Shown here piece by piece: positions 1 to 10,783 of a stretch of DNA of 39,563 nt. A program made the position numbers and the translations under genes. The stretch spans positions 1 through 39,563 of the forward strand of contig JADFMM010000021.1 in assembly GCA_022563885.1 (NCBI GenBank). The letters run 5' to 3'. This stretch comes from Planctomycetota bacterium (lineage in GTDB: Bacteria; Planctomycetota; Phycisphaerae; Sedimentisphaerales; Anaerobacaceae). How positions within the stretch are numbered: position 1 is the first letter of the stretch; each line of letters opens with the position of its first letter. The notes below the pieces were generated by a model. That model was not told the origin of the DNA. It saw only the letters and a program-made list of their open reading frames with translations, and made no database searches.

Positions 1-633
1 GGCCATGACCCATCGGCCGGTGGGCTCGTGGCGCAGGACCTTGGGAGCCCGGTTGCCGCCGATGATGTGCCCGATCACCGGATTGTCCTGGTATTTGCTC
101 CAAGTTTTGCCGCTGTCCTGGCTATAGGCAATGGACTGGGCGAACTTGCTGCCTGCCTGGCGTGCCCAAGGGGTGTTGGCGGCCGAGGTGTAGAAACAGA
201 CCAGCGGATCGTGCTCGCCCCGTTTGAAGCCGCTGGTATTGCCCTTGTCCACTACCGCGGACCCGGAATAGATGGTTCCCAAGGCATCGGGATGCAGGGC
301 ATCCGCAAGCTCCCGCCAGTGGATCATGTCCCGGCTCACGGCATGTCCCCAGGTCATGTTGCCCCAGGCCCAGCCATAGGGGTTGTGCTGGTAGAAGAGA
401 TGATACTGGCCATTGAGTGTAGTTCACCAAGCCCTTGCCCTCGAATCCCTGGACCTTCATTTGCTCAGGCAGCGTCCCCCTCGCCGGACCTGGCCCGAAG
501 GCCTTGCCCGTCACCTGCCAGTCGCCGTAGTCTTTGCTTCGAAGTCGGCAATCAGGATGTCGGAGCCACCGGCCCCCACCAGGGGACTCGACAGACAGAC
601 CATCAGCATAAGCATGGGGACATATGATCTCAT
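1..633 (-). pseudogene. GH32 fructan/sucrose hydrolase relic, runs off the window
   Basis: Secreted glycoside hydrolase family 32 protein (levanase/fructanase type), broken. A start at 633 opens a signal peptide followed by the N-terminal accessory domain of this group (DYGDWQVTG, GPARGTLP, MKVQGFEGKGLVN). One G appears to be missing near 565, where the family expects DFEGKDYGDW, so the signal peptide and the domain are in different frames. Near 413-418 the accessory domain jumps directly into the GH32 propeller (NGQYHLFYQHNPYGW, SGSAVVDKGNTSGF), also in another frame. The expected few hundred intervening residues, including the NDPNG motif with the catalytic nucleophile, are absent. The RDP motif reads RAP near position 30. 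The start overlaps the stop of the upstream kinase gene as ATGA, so this was a fructan-use operon. The 3' part lies outside the window. The family call is strong; whether the lesions are biological or technical is open. Confidence 0.85.
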
Positions 634-1535
634 GATCTCTTCCTTTGCAATAACTCCGATAGCGTGCCCTCGTAGGCCGGCAATGCGCCTGCTTTGGATG
701 CCACATAGGCGCCGATGCGGTTTGCCACCTTGACCGCTGCCACCGGATCGTCGTGCCGCAGATAGTCCGTGAGAAATGCCGCGGAAAACGCATCGCCGGC
801 TCCGATCGTGTCGACGACCTGTACGCGGTGGCCGGGAACGACACCGTAGTCTTCCTCATGATACACACCCGCGCCCTCCGCGCCCAAGGTGACCAGCACG
901 ATGCTCAGGTCGAATCGGTGTGCCAGTCCGTGGCAGATGTCTCGCAGCGATCCTGTAGGTTGCGTTAGGAACATTCGCGACACGGTCGCCGCTTCGTCAT
1001 CGTTGAGCTTGAGGATATGCGAGGCTTGGAGTGATTTTCCAAAACGTCTCGGTCATAGTAGTGCTGTCGCAGGTTCACGTCGTAGAAGATGCGTGTGGAC
1101 GTGCCCTGAAACGCCTCGAGCAATTGGCAGAGTGAGGCACGACTGGTCTCAGAGCGCTGGGCCAGTGTCCCCAGGCAGAACACATCGTAGGCCTGTGCGA
1201 GAATGGCCGTCTGTGTGGCGGCATCCAGCGCAACGGCATCAAATGCCACCTGCTCGTGGATGACATAGTGCGGCTGCCCCTGGGACGAAACCGTGACATC
1301 CACCCGGCCGGTTGGCGTGTCAGGGACGACTCGGACAAAACGACAATCCACGCCAAGAGAGTTCGCCGCCGCCAGGGCCTCGGTGCCGAGCGGATCACCT
1401 CCGAGTGCGGAGACAATGCCGGCCCGCAGGCCGCAACGCCCGGCATGCACCGCCAGATTGAAGGGCGCGCGCCCCCAGGTATTTTTCATCGCCCACGATG
1501 TCCCAGAGGATTTCGCCAAAGGCCAATAGCTTCAT
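630..1535 (-). pseudogene. PfkB-family fructokinase, two frameshifts
   Basis: Sugar kinase of the PfkB/ribokinase family, probably fructokinase, judged by motifs and by its coupling to the GH32 gene. Reading starts at the ATG at 1535 (MKLLAFGEILWDIVGDEKYL). The family motif GGAPFNLAVH is reached only after a net +1 shift near 1460-1477, in a GGGGGCGCGCG tract. The middle part (AGIVSALGGDPLG, FYDVNLRQHYYD) is open to about 1040. There a run of four A in the coding strand, where five are expected, shifts the frame again into HILKLNDDEAATV. The C-terminal part carries the anion-hole and catalytic-base motif DTIGAGDAFSAAF and ends at 630. With both shifts repaired the protein would be about 300 residues, the normal length. 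As written it is not translatable in one piece. Both indels involve short repeats, so sequencing error is possible. Confidence 0.83.
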
Positions 1536-1606
1536 GGTCCGTCCATTACCTGACCTTGCGGCTGAAGGTTCGCTCAGGCGATGTCTTCCAGGTAGATATC
1601 ACGGAG

Positions 1607-2386
1607 CTATTGAAACTTCTTGAATGCGTACCCGTCATACATAGTCTGAAAGTCCTCTAGCTCTACTTCCCCCTGAGGTCTCCTAAAGAAGCTAAAGCCA
1701 ACGACATCATCTATCGCGCTCAGGTTCCATTCGATCAATCCCTTATCACGGAACGGTTGCATCGCTACGTGTCCATCCGCATAGCCCAGTGTGCTGCTGT
1801 TGCCACGGTGGAAAATGCCAAATGGGTCCACCCACTCTCTCGAGCTGGGACGCAGGACCCAGCTACCGTTGTTATAGCCCCGAGGATCACATTCCGCGAG
1901 AAAGACATACTTGCTGGCAGGACGTTCGACATCAGCGTATGTCTGACAGGGAATGACCTGCCACCCCCCCGTGCGGTTGACGCCATTGAGACCGCCGGCA
2001 ATGGAATAGGTGCGATAGGCGAATTGGTGTTGCGGACTGTTCTTGCGCTTGTCAGAGGGGCAGCGATAGACCTCTAGTTTCTCCACGTAAGGCCATAGGG
2101 TTCCCGCTTCAATGGCATCTAGCTTTGCCTGAATAGTAGAGCCCGCCCCACCTACCGGATTTCTGACCCAACCGGTGGCATTGGTGTGACCGCTGACCAA
2201 CCTATCGTCGTTGGCGTCCTTGTACATGAGCCAAGCCATGACCAAGGAGCGCACGTTGGCCCGACAGGTAATACTGCGCGCCTGTTCCCGAGCCCGGCGC
2301 AATGAGGGCATGAGAACGGCCATGAGCACGGCAATGATGGCAATCACCACCAATAATTCAATGAGTGTAAAGGCCTTCGATTTCAT
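1607..2386 (-). CDS. Type IV prepilin-like (pseudopilin) protein with C-terminal DGH motif
   Basis: 259-residue secreted or surface protein of the prepilin-type cleavage/methylation family that is heavily expanded in Planctomycetota and Lentisphaerota. Residues 1-30 give the prepilin signature ([19 protein letters not shown]), with cleavage expected before the Phe and a Glu at +5. This is followed by an amphipathic helix (PSLRRAREQARSITCRANVRSL) that normally lies along the filament core. The C-terminal half has a CPSD cysteine and the family's FHRGNSSTLGYADGHVAM region. These proteins are thought to be processed by PilD and assembled by type II or type IV machinery; the substrate or role is unknown. 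An AAGGA sits just upstream of the ATG. It stands alone between the kinase relic and a sulfatase. Confidence 0.86.
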   Translation of the reverse strand: MKSKAFTLIELLVVIAIIAVLMAVLMPSLRRAREQARSITCRANVRSLVMAWLMYKDANDDRLVSGHTNATGWVRNPVGGAGSTIQAKLDAIEAGTLWPYVEKLEVYRCPSDKRKNSPQHQFAYRTYSIAGGLNGVNRTGGWQVIPCQTYADVERPASKYVFLAECDPRGYNNGSWVLRPSSREWVDPFGIFHRGNSSTLGYADGHVAMQPFRDKGLIEWNLSAIDDVVGFSFFRRPQGEVELEDFQTMYDGYAFKKFQ

Positions 2387-2464
2387 CTCAGTTTTCCTTC
2401 ATAAATTGTGAACTCAACGAGGCATTTCAAGGTTGTGGCCTCTCGTGGATGCCGACTGGGCTGG

Positions 2465-3994
2465 CTACGTCGGCCCCGTAACGCCGGCGGGGAGGAATTT
2501 GACGTCCCGGTCGTTGGGGACGGTTTCACCGGGTGTGCAGCGTCCGTTACGGACTTGCCGGTCCAGCAAGCGCAGCAACGCTTCCACTTTTTCCGCTCGG
2601 GCGTTTACGACGTTGTTTGTCTCGCCGGGATCGTCGTCGAGATTGAACAGTTGCATCGGAGGCAGGCCATTCTTTTTGGCCACGTTCTCCCGCGGCGCGC
2701 TCCAGCCCCCGCTTCCCGCGGACAGGCAGAGTTTCCAGGGTCCTTGGCGGATGGCGAAGAATCCGCCGATGGAATGGCTGATCAGGGTGTCGCGGCCGGA
2801 GGTTTCCTCGCCGTCGAACACGGGCAGGAGGCTGAACCCGTCTTCGCCTCCGAGAGGCTGACGGGTCTGGCCCGTGATCGCTTCCAACGTGGAATAGATG
2901 TCGGTGAGACAGGTCAAGGCCTTGGTGGAACCACCGGCCTTGATGCGACCCGGCCAACGGGCGATGAATGGCACGCGGTGTCCGCCTTCGTAGATGTCCG
3001 CCTTGTGGCCCCGATACTTGCCGCTGGGGTAATGCCCATGCTCCTTCAAAAGCTCGAAGTTGGCTTGAGGCGAGCAGCCGTTGTCGCTGGTGAAGATGAC
3101 CAGCGTGTTCTTGTCGAGACCGGTTTCCTTCAGCGAGGCCAGCAGTTCCCCCACGTGATGGTCTGTCTGCATCACAAAATCCGCGTAGGGATTCAAGCCG
3201 CTCGATCCCTTAAACGGAGGAACCGGCACGATGGGCGTGTGGGGAGCGGGGAGCGCCAGGTAAAGAAAAAATGGTTTCCCGGCTTTGGCGGCCTTCGCGC
3301 GAGCCTTCACATACTCGATCGCCCTGCTGAACAGATGAGGCAACACGTCCTCAATTATAAAGTCAGAACCGATCGGTCCTTTGCGGTACCACCCATAGGG
3401 ATCATCCTTGCGGCTCACGCCCTCTTCCCGATCCGGCGCTGCTGTGATCCGACCCGTGTCGACCCAAACATAGGGGGGCATGTCCAGTGAACCGCAGTGG
3501 CCGTAGTATTGATCGAAACCGTTGATGTCCGGACCGTTCTTCACTGGTTTGGTGAAATCGATCGTCTTGCCGTTTTTGTGCCAGTCCCAACCCAGGTGCC
3601 ACTTGCCGATCATGGCGGTATGATACCCGCCCTTGCGCATCAGGTGTCCCAGTGTAGGTCGGTCCGCAGGAATCAGGTGACTGCTGGTGCCGCTCAGGAC
3701 GCCGCGGGCCAGCCGTGAACGCCAGTTGTAGCGTCCGGTCAACAGGCCGTAGCGCGTGGGGGTGCAAACGGAACTGGAGGTATGGGCATCGAGAAAGGTC
3801 AGTCCTTCATCCGCCATCTTCCGCAGATGAGGCGTCCGAATCTTGCAATCCGGATTGGTTGGGGAGATGTCACCGATCCCCAGGTCGTCGGCGAGGATGA
3901 AAACGATATTGGGTTTCAAGTTGGCGGCGGCTGTCGCGGCTTCAGGGTGCGTCAGCGCCAGGGCGATCAGGACAGTGCGAATAGTGAGGCTCAT
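2465..3994 (-). CDS. Secreted arylsulfatase A-like sulfatase
   Basis: Family S1 sulfatase of about 509 residues that hydrolyses sulfate esters, probably on a polysaccharide, in the periplasm or outside. I chose the ATG at 3994 (MSLTIRTVLIALALTHPEAA) because it starts a signal peptide and has a GGAGTG ribosome-binding site at about 4004-4009; the frame stays open further upstream to 4234 without a plausible start. The metal-binding Asp pair is in NIVFILADDLG. The formylglycine site is CTPTR at residues 77-81, the Cys type, which needs an anaerobic or FGE-type maturase that is not in this window. Other signature motifs are GKWHLGWDW, LPAPHTPIVP and FTSDNGC. The protein is full length with no lesions, unlike its neighbours. 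The substrate cannot be read from the sequence. Confidence 0.93.
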   Translation of the reverse strand: MSLTIRTVLIALALTHPEAATAAANLKPNIVFILADDLGIGDISPTNPDCKIRTPHLRKMADEGLTFLDAHTSSSVCTPTRYGLLTGRYNWRSRLARGVLSGTSSHLIPADRPTLGHLMRKGGYHTAMIGKWHLGWDWHKNGKTIDFTKPVKNGPDINGFDQYYGHCGSLDMPPYVWVDTGRITAAPDREEGVSRKDDPYGWYRKGPIGSDFIIEDVLPHLFSRAIEYVKARAKAAKAGKPFFLYLALPAPHTPIVPVPPFKGSSGLNPYADFVMQTDHHVGELLASLKETGLDKNTLVIFTSDNGCSPQANFELLKEHGHYPSGKYRGHKADIYEGGHRVPFIARWPGRIKAGGSTKALTCLTDIYSTLEAITGQTRQPLGGEDGFSLLPVFDGEETSGRDTLISHSIGGFFAIRQGPWKLCLSAGSGGWSAPRENVAKKNGLPPMQLFNLDDDPGETNNVVNARAEKVEALLRLLDRQVRNGRCTPGETVPNDRDVKFLPAGVTGPT

Positions 3995-4061
3995 GTTGCT
4001 GACACTCCGTTTAGGAACCGGCAAGAAGACAGCAGCATACCTGACGGACTCATTGGAGACA

Positions 4062-4158
4062 ACCGCGAAAAACGCGAAACATGCGAAAAAGAACGTATGA
4101 ACCGGGCTTGTCCTGACGCGACAAATTTCGCGTGTTTGGTTGCTTTCGCGCTTGTTCT
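4062..4158 (-). repeat. Intergenic hairpin built from CGCGAAA-type units
   Basis: Between the sulfatase and the oxidoreductase relic, the plus strand carries three spaced CGCGAAA or GCGAAA units (4063-4089). About 40 bases later come two inverted units (TTTCGCG at about 4126 and 4144). The arms can pair over much of their length. The rest of 3995-4267 holds no gene that I can support. A 14-base stretch, TTAGGAACCGGCAA (4011-4024), is identical to the outer end of the palindromic element at 39323-39336. Confidence 0.5.
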
Positions 4159-4267
4159 CACGGCCTGGCCGAAGGTCTCCCCTTCGACCCAAGGCTGTCG
4201 GGGACAGGCCGTTTTCTTCCTTGCATCGGACCACCTGGCACGGCGAGATAACCCCTCATCTTTCCTG

Positions 4268-6377
4268 CTACATGCACGTCCTAAGAGCACCTAACAAAAT
4301 GAGTCTGCATTCGAGCGGCTTGTTCAGCGCTTCGACCTTGCTGCGGTTGAGGAAGGCCTCCCGGGTGAGATCGCCGCTCTCGATCTGAGCGATCAGTTCT
4401 TTATGCGCCTGGTAGTCCTTGTTTTCGACGCCGGCCCGACTCTGCATGATACGCCAGGCCTTTCTTCGCTCGATACAGAACAAGACCATTTGACGGGAAA
4501 GGAGGTGATATTGGCTCTTGCCGTCGGCTTGGTGATCCAATGTATAGACGCCAAAGGTCGGGATGTAGGCCCGATGAGTCGGGTCCAGGTGCCGGACGTG
4601 GACAACGTCATTCTGGGTGACCAACTGCAGCAGGTCTTCCAACAGGATCTTGTCCTTGATCTGATCCTCTTTGACGATCTTGTGGTGCAGGCGGAAGCGA
4701 GCCTCGGTAAAGGCCCAGTGAGCCGGCGTATACTGATACTTGATCCGGGTCACCGGTGCCGTGCGCAGATACCAGTCCTTGCTGGGCTGCGGATTACCCT
4801 TGATGCTGAAGTTCTCCGCATAGGTCTCGCCCAGCGTGGGGTTGAACACAAACTCCGGCATGCCTCGGCTATCGCGAACCAGCAAGGCCTGTTGTGACGA
4901 GGCCCAGTCAGGCACGCCGTGTTCCGGTTGGCAGGTCGTATAGATATGGTAAAACGCGGTGCCGCGGTAGTAGAGCCCATCGATCATCGCTTTATACAGC
5001 GCACCCGTGTTGGCCATAGAGACCTGAGCCACGTAGGGCGAGCCGTGACCACTCACGAAGGACTCGGCGACGCATTTTATTTCATGACGCTTGCCCTCGG
5101 TCGCGGCGCCGGCCTGATTCATGTCAAACCCGCCGGTCATGGGGGACGAGTCGGCATTTTGCCCGCCGGTGTTGGAGTAGACCTGCGTGTTCAGCATCAA
5201 CATCTTGACATTGGGCCGGTTCTGTAGAATCACCTTGGAGACGTTCTGATAGCCGATGTCCCCCATCGCGCCGTCACCACCGATGACCCACACCTTGGGT
5301 AGCTCTAGGATTTCCTGATCGGTCATGGCCGCATCCGTGAAATGCGTGTAGCGGAACCAGTCGTCCTCAGTGAATCCATCGACGCATGCGTCCAGCAGCG
5401 CGTCGGCCAATCTTTCGGGGATGACCGAGCAATTGGACTGATCCTGGATTAAACCCGCTCTCATCACGGTCATATTCGACTTAACCACCGCATCGCCGAG
5501 GCGACCGAATTTTTTGACATACTGTTCACGTACCGTCGCCAGGAACTCTTCATCCGGAATACGGTAGTCCTTGAGGAAGGGGGAGACACCGAAAAACGCC
5601 CCCAAGAAGGCGTTCCCCTGCATGCGTGTCTGCAGGTCTTCACGATGTGTCGCCCGCTTGGCGATATCGAACCCATGCAGGGTAAAGAGACGAATCTTCT
5701 TGTCGATGATGAACTGGCGGAATCGTCGCGGAATCCGCTCCCACGCCTTTTCAGCGGCGGTTTCGTCGGATTCCCACACGAAAGCGCCGCCGTCCTGCAT
5801 GCCGTGCAAGGGATTGGTGTGTAGGAATATCTTGGGATCGCAGCAGAGCACCACGGTCACATGTTCCAAATCGCAGTTGACCCGCACACGGTCGGGCGCC
5901 GCGACCAAGAAATAGTTGGTGGGCGCCCCCCTTCTTCTCGGAGCCATACTTTGGATTCGCACTGATATTCACGACCTCTTTAGGTATCCCATGGGCGTCG
6001 ACCAGATGGTCGCGTTTGGAGATGTACTGAGAAAACTCGCCCAGGTTCTCGCCTAGGTTCTTGCCGGTGGTGATCATGCCCCACCCCCCAATCGAATTTT
6101 CCGGCAGACAGGAGGGCGTCTCGTCTGACTTGACGGCGTAGGGGTGGTCGATCCCCACATAAAAGAAGCTGACGCCGTCGGTGACCTTTTGGCCGTCTTT
6201 GCGAGCCAACTGACCCTGGGCAAAGTCGTAGGCGCCGATGATGCCCTCCGGACGGAAGTCTCGCGACCCCAAGCCATAGCAGCCGGTGACAATCCTGGGC
6301 ATTTCCGTGGCGGGATCCAACTTGTCGAGGCCGGCGTGCGCATTCGAACTGAAGTTCTGGCCTGGTTCATTTCCGGG
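4268..6377 (-). pseudogene. Large 2-oxoacid (pyruvate):ferredoxin oxidoreductase, 3' relic with a frameshift
   Basis: Relic of a giant single-chain NifJ/PFOR-like enzyme that oxidises 2-oxoacids to acyl-CoA with ferredoxin reduction. Homology begins near 6345 (NAHAGLDKLDPATEMPRIV), just downstream of an in-frame TAA at 6378-6380. The N-terminal pyrimidine-binding and CoA domains are missing. A gamma-type domain follows (GLGSRDFRPEG, SIGGWGMITTGKNLG, NPKYGSEKKG). At about 5932 six G occur where five would keep KKGAPTNYF in frame. The remainder (4268-5925) is open: QYVKKFGRLGDAVVKSNM runs within about 20 residues into SVIPERLADALLD and then the TPP domain (GGDGAMGDIGYQN, QVYSNTGGQ). In relatives I recall, several hundred residues with two 4Fe-4S clusters separate these two blocks; no Cys-rich motif is present here. 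The last 17 or so residues come from a repeat copy. Confidence 0.82.
4284..4330. repeat. Solo end of the 36.6-kb inverted-repeat element
   Basis: These 47 bases match the left end of the element at 36618-36776 at about 37 of 47 positions. Shared blocks include AAAATGA, TCTGCATTC, CGGCTT and the closing GCGC. The copy is in frame with the oxidoreductase relic and encodes its last residues (NKPLECRLILLGAL). The other end of the element is not present, so this is a solo or partial copy. Confidence 0.55.
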
Positions 6378-6382
6378 TTACA

Positions 6383-6485
6383 CGACTCGACGTAGGAATC
6401 GTGCTCGTGCTCGTACTCGTAAATCGGCTTTTCGGCGCTCTCGATGACGAGGACGATGACCGCTGCGCTGAGTACGAGCACGAAA
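6383..6485. repeat. Intergenic hairpin with 6-bp CTCGTR units
   Basis: The left arm (about 6383-6426) repeats CGTGCT/CGTACT units. The right arm (about 6442-6485) ends GAGTACGAGCACGA, the reverse complement of TCGTGCTCGTACTC in the left arm. The right arm also carries the interruption GCTGCGCTGA, which recurs at 18358-18367 in another hairpin of the same design. It lies at the truncated 5' end of the oxidoreductase relic, ahead of the next plus-strand promoter. Confidence 0.7.
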
Positions 6486-6556
6486 ACAGGTCAGACGGAC
6501 TGCTACCCATATACACACTTTTGTGAACCGGGCCCTGTCAGATGGTCCCGCTCACC

Positions 6557-6585
6557 TTGACAGTCCTCCCTCTGCAGGCTATCAT
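6557..6585 (+). promoter_or_regulatory. Sigma-70-like promoter for the DUF1549/DUF1553 operon
   Basis: TTGACA at 6557-6562 and TATCAT at 6580-6585 are separated by 17 bases. This is the best -35/-10 match upstream of the plus-strand run that starts at 6718, with an untranslated leader of roughly 125 bases. Confidence 0.6.
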
Positions 6586-6717
6586 GATGCTAGCCCATTG
6601 GGCTACAAACGCTCAAACAGATCAACGCTCCCCATGTTGCGTTGTGACAGACGACCAGGCAATGCCAACGGTCTAACGGATCTCGAAACCCAAATGCCTA
6701 TACTGGGAGGCTCATTG

Positions 6718-9249
6718 ATGGTGCCAGCGGCTATCACGACGTGGTGGGGTCACGTTGTGGGCGTAGTGGCCACCACAGCGCTGCTGGTGACCCTCACTTC
6801 AGCACAGCCTCGGGTCGAGCCCGGACCCCTTTTTTTTGAGCAGCAGGTTCAACCCATGCTTCGGCAGCACTGCCTCAAGTGCCATGGAAATGACCCTGAA
6901 CGCATCCGAGCCGGACTTCGACTGAACAGCCGACTCGGTCTAACGCGTGGCGGCGACAGGGGCTCCGTCATCGACTTTGACCGGCCGGAACATAGCTTGC
7001 TCTTAGAAATGGTCAGCTATCGGGACGAGCATCACCAAATGCCCCCGGCCGGAAGACTGTCCGATGCAGAGATAGACACGCTCACCCGGTGGGTCAAGAT
7101 GGGCATCCCGTGGGCAGCAGAAGGGCCGAGGCCTGAGCCGGCGAAAGAGGAGGCCGAGCCCACCCTCACGGATGGGTCAGACTATTGGGCCTACCAGCCC
7201 GTAGAGGAGCCGACCATCCCAGAGGTGGAAAACGAAGCATGGGTCCGCAACCCCATAGACGCCTTTATTCTGGCCAGGCTGGAGAAGGCCGAGTTGGAGC
7301 CGGCGGAGCCGGCCGAAAAGACGGCGCTGTTGCGGCGCGCCACCTACGATCTGACCGGCCTGCCCCCCAGCCCGGAAGAGGTAGACGCGTTCATCGCCGA
7401 CACCCGGCCCGATGCCTATGAGCGGCGGATCGACACGCTGCTCGCATCGCCGCACTATGGGGAAAAATGGGGACGGCACTGGCTGGACCTGGTGCGATAT
7501 GCCGAAACGAACGGCTACGAGCGGGATTCCGACAAACCCTATATGTGGCGCTACCGAGACTACGTGATCAATGCCTTCAATCAAGACAAGCCCTACGACC
7601 GCTTCATTGTGGAGCAGTTGGCGGGGGACGAACTCGACAAGGTCACGCCCGAGACCCTGACCGCCACGGGATTCTATCGCTTGGGGCTGTGGGACGACGA
7701 GGTACCGGATCGGCTGCAGAGCCGCTATGACACGCTTGACGACATCGTCTCCACGACCAGTCAGGTGTTTCTGGGCGTCAGCCTGGGCTGCGCCCGCTGC
7801 CACGATCACAGGAAGGATCCCTTCCTTCAGAAAGACTATTACAGCGTCCTGGCGTTTTTCGACAACATCAGCGACATGAGCAAGAGGGGGATTCTTCGGC
7901 CCGTGATGAGTGCGGAGGAACACAGCGTGTACGAAGAGAAGCGCCGGGCCAAGGAGGCGTCGGAGCAGAAACTTGAAGAACGTCTCCGGCAGATCGAGAT
8001 CCGATTTCGGGAGAAACTGGCCCAAGAAGACGAGGCCTTCGCCCGCCAGATGGCGTCATCCGCCGGCACAGAAAAAAAGCCCAAAGGCCTGCGCGATCTG
8101 CTGGAGAGCCGCGGTCCAGACGTCCTGAGCAAGACGGAACTTCAGGAATACCGAGACTTAAAGAAAGGGCTAAAACTGAGCCGACAGCGCGTCGTGCCCG
8201 GGACCTTCGCCCCGGCCATCGCCGAGAGAGGGTCCAAGGCACCCCAGGCCCATGTGCTCATACGGGGCAATGCCCACGTCAAGGGGGAGGCAGTCCAACC
8301 CGCGTTCCCGGCGGTCCTAGATGAGCGTGCGCCGGCGTTACCCCAAGCAGACCCCTCTGCCAAGACAACGGGCCGGCGGCGGGTGCTGGCCGAGTGGATC
8401 GCGAGTAAGGAAAACAAGTCCACCGCCCGCGTCATGGCCAATCGCCTCTGGCAATACCACTTCGGCCGGGGGATCGTCCGCAGTTCGAACGACTTCGGAC
8501 GCCTGGGCACCCAGCCCACCCATCCGAAACTGCTGGACTGGTTGGCGACCGAGTTCGTACGCCAGGGCTGGCGCATGAAGGCCATGCATAAACTGATGAT
8601 GCTGTCCAGCACCTACCGCATGTCCTGCCAGGCCCAGCCGCAAGCCCTGGCAGTCGATCCCCAAAACGACCTTTTCTGGCGCTTCAACATGCGTCGCCTG
8701 GGGGCGGAAGAGATACGCGATTCCATACTCGCCGTCAACGGGCGTCTGAATCTCAAGATAGGCGGCCCCAGCGTTTTCCCACCCATGCCCGCCGAGGTAT
8801 TGGCGACCTCCTCACGGCCGGATACGGTCTGGGGCAAGTCCACGCCCGCAGAGGCCGCTCGGCGCAGCGTCTACATCAAGGTCAAACGGTCCTTGATCCT
8901 GCCCATGCTGGCCAACTTTGACCTGGCCGATACCGACGCGAGTTGCCCGGTGCGTTTCGCCACGACCCAGCCCTCTCAGGCCTTGGGCATGCTCAACAGT
9001 GCATTCATCAACGAGGAGGCGGCTCACTTTGTCGATCGCCTGCACCGAGACGCGGGCATGGACACGACGGCTCAGTTGGAACGGGCCTTGCGGCTCGCGC
9101 TGGCACGGAAGGCGCGACCGGAGGAGATCTCCACCTGCGCGGCCTTTGTTTCGTCTCTGCGGAGAGAGGAGGGGCAGACGGCCACGGAAGCGCTGACAAA
9201 CTTCTGCCTCCTGGTATATAACCTCAACGAATTCATCTTCCTGGATTAG
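6718..9249 (+). CDS. Secreted planctomycete cytochrome c (PSCyt1)-DUF1549-DUF1553 protein
   Basis: 843-residue exported protein with three domains in the usual order. After a signal segment (residues 5-30) the PSCyt1 cytochrome domain has a CLKCH haem site at 52-56 and a candidate distal ligand in HQMPP. DUF1549 follows (RRATYDLTGLPPSPEEV, GEKWGRHWLDLVRYAETNG) and contains a second CXXCH (GCARCHDHRKDPF). A charged, coiled-coil-like insert comes next (about residues 405-455), then DUF1553 (ARVMANRLWQYHFGRGIV, LLDWLATEFV). I took the ATG at 6718 because GGGAGG lies seven bases upstream; an ATG at 6523 would put a poor 65-residue extension before the signal peptide. The function is not established; proteins of this type are paired with DUF1501 proteins and are suspected to act on extracellular polysaccharides with redox chemistry. 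The neighbour 12 bases downstream is that partner. Confidence 0.93.
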   Translation: MVPAAITTWWGHVVGVVATTALLVTLTSAQPRVEPGPLFFEQQVQPMLRQHCLKCHGNDPERIRAGLRLNSRLGLTRGGDRGSVIDFDRPEHSLLLEMVSYRDEHHQMPPAGRLSDAEIDTLTRWVKMGIPWAAEGPRPEPAKEEAEPTLTDGSDYWAYQPVEEPTIPEVENEAWVRNPIDAFILARLEKAELEPAEPAEKTALLRRATYDLTGLPPSPEEVDAFIADTRPDAYERRIDTLLASPHYGEKWGRHWLDLVRYAETNGYERDSDKPYMWRYRDYVINAFNQDKPYDRFIVEQLAGDELDKVTPETLTATGFYRLGLWDDEVPDRLQSRYDTLDDIVSTTSQVFLGVSLGCARCHDHRKDPFLQKDYYSVLAFFDNISDMSKRGILRPVMSAEEHSVYEEKRRAKEASEQKLEERLRQIEIRFREKLAQEDEAFARQMASSAGTEKKPKGLRDLLESRGPDVLSKTELQEYRDLKKGLKLSRQRVVPGTFAPAIAERGSKAPQAHVLIRGNAHVKGEAVQPAFPAVLDERAPALPQADPSAKTTGRRRVLAEWIASKENKSTARVMANRLWQYHFGRGIVRSSNDFGRLGTQPTHPKLLDWLATEFVRQGWRMKAMHKLMMLSSTYRMSCQAQPQALAVDPQNDLFWRFNMRRLGAEEIRDSILAVNGRLNLKIGGPSVFPPMPAEVLATSSRPDTVWGKSTPAEAARRSVYIKVKRSLILPMLANFDLADTDASCPVRFATTQPSQALGMLNSAFINEEAAHFVDRLHRDAGMDTTAQLERALRLALARKARPEEISTCAAFVSSLRREEGQTATEALTNFCLLVYNLNEFIFLD

Positions 9250-9260
9250 GAGCCAACGCC

Positions 9261-10745
<1,485 letters not shown>

Positions 10746-10783
10746 GCACACGCAAGCGCGGCAATCAAGATAGGAGGCCCGTT

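Noticed and set aside
2408-3490. 360-codon plus-strand open frame opposite the sulfatase
   Set aside because: It mirrors a gene with unmistakable sulfatase motifs; GC-rich genes often leave long antisense frames open.
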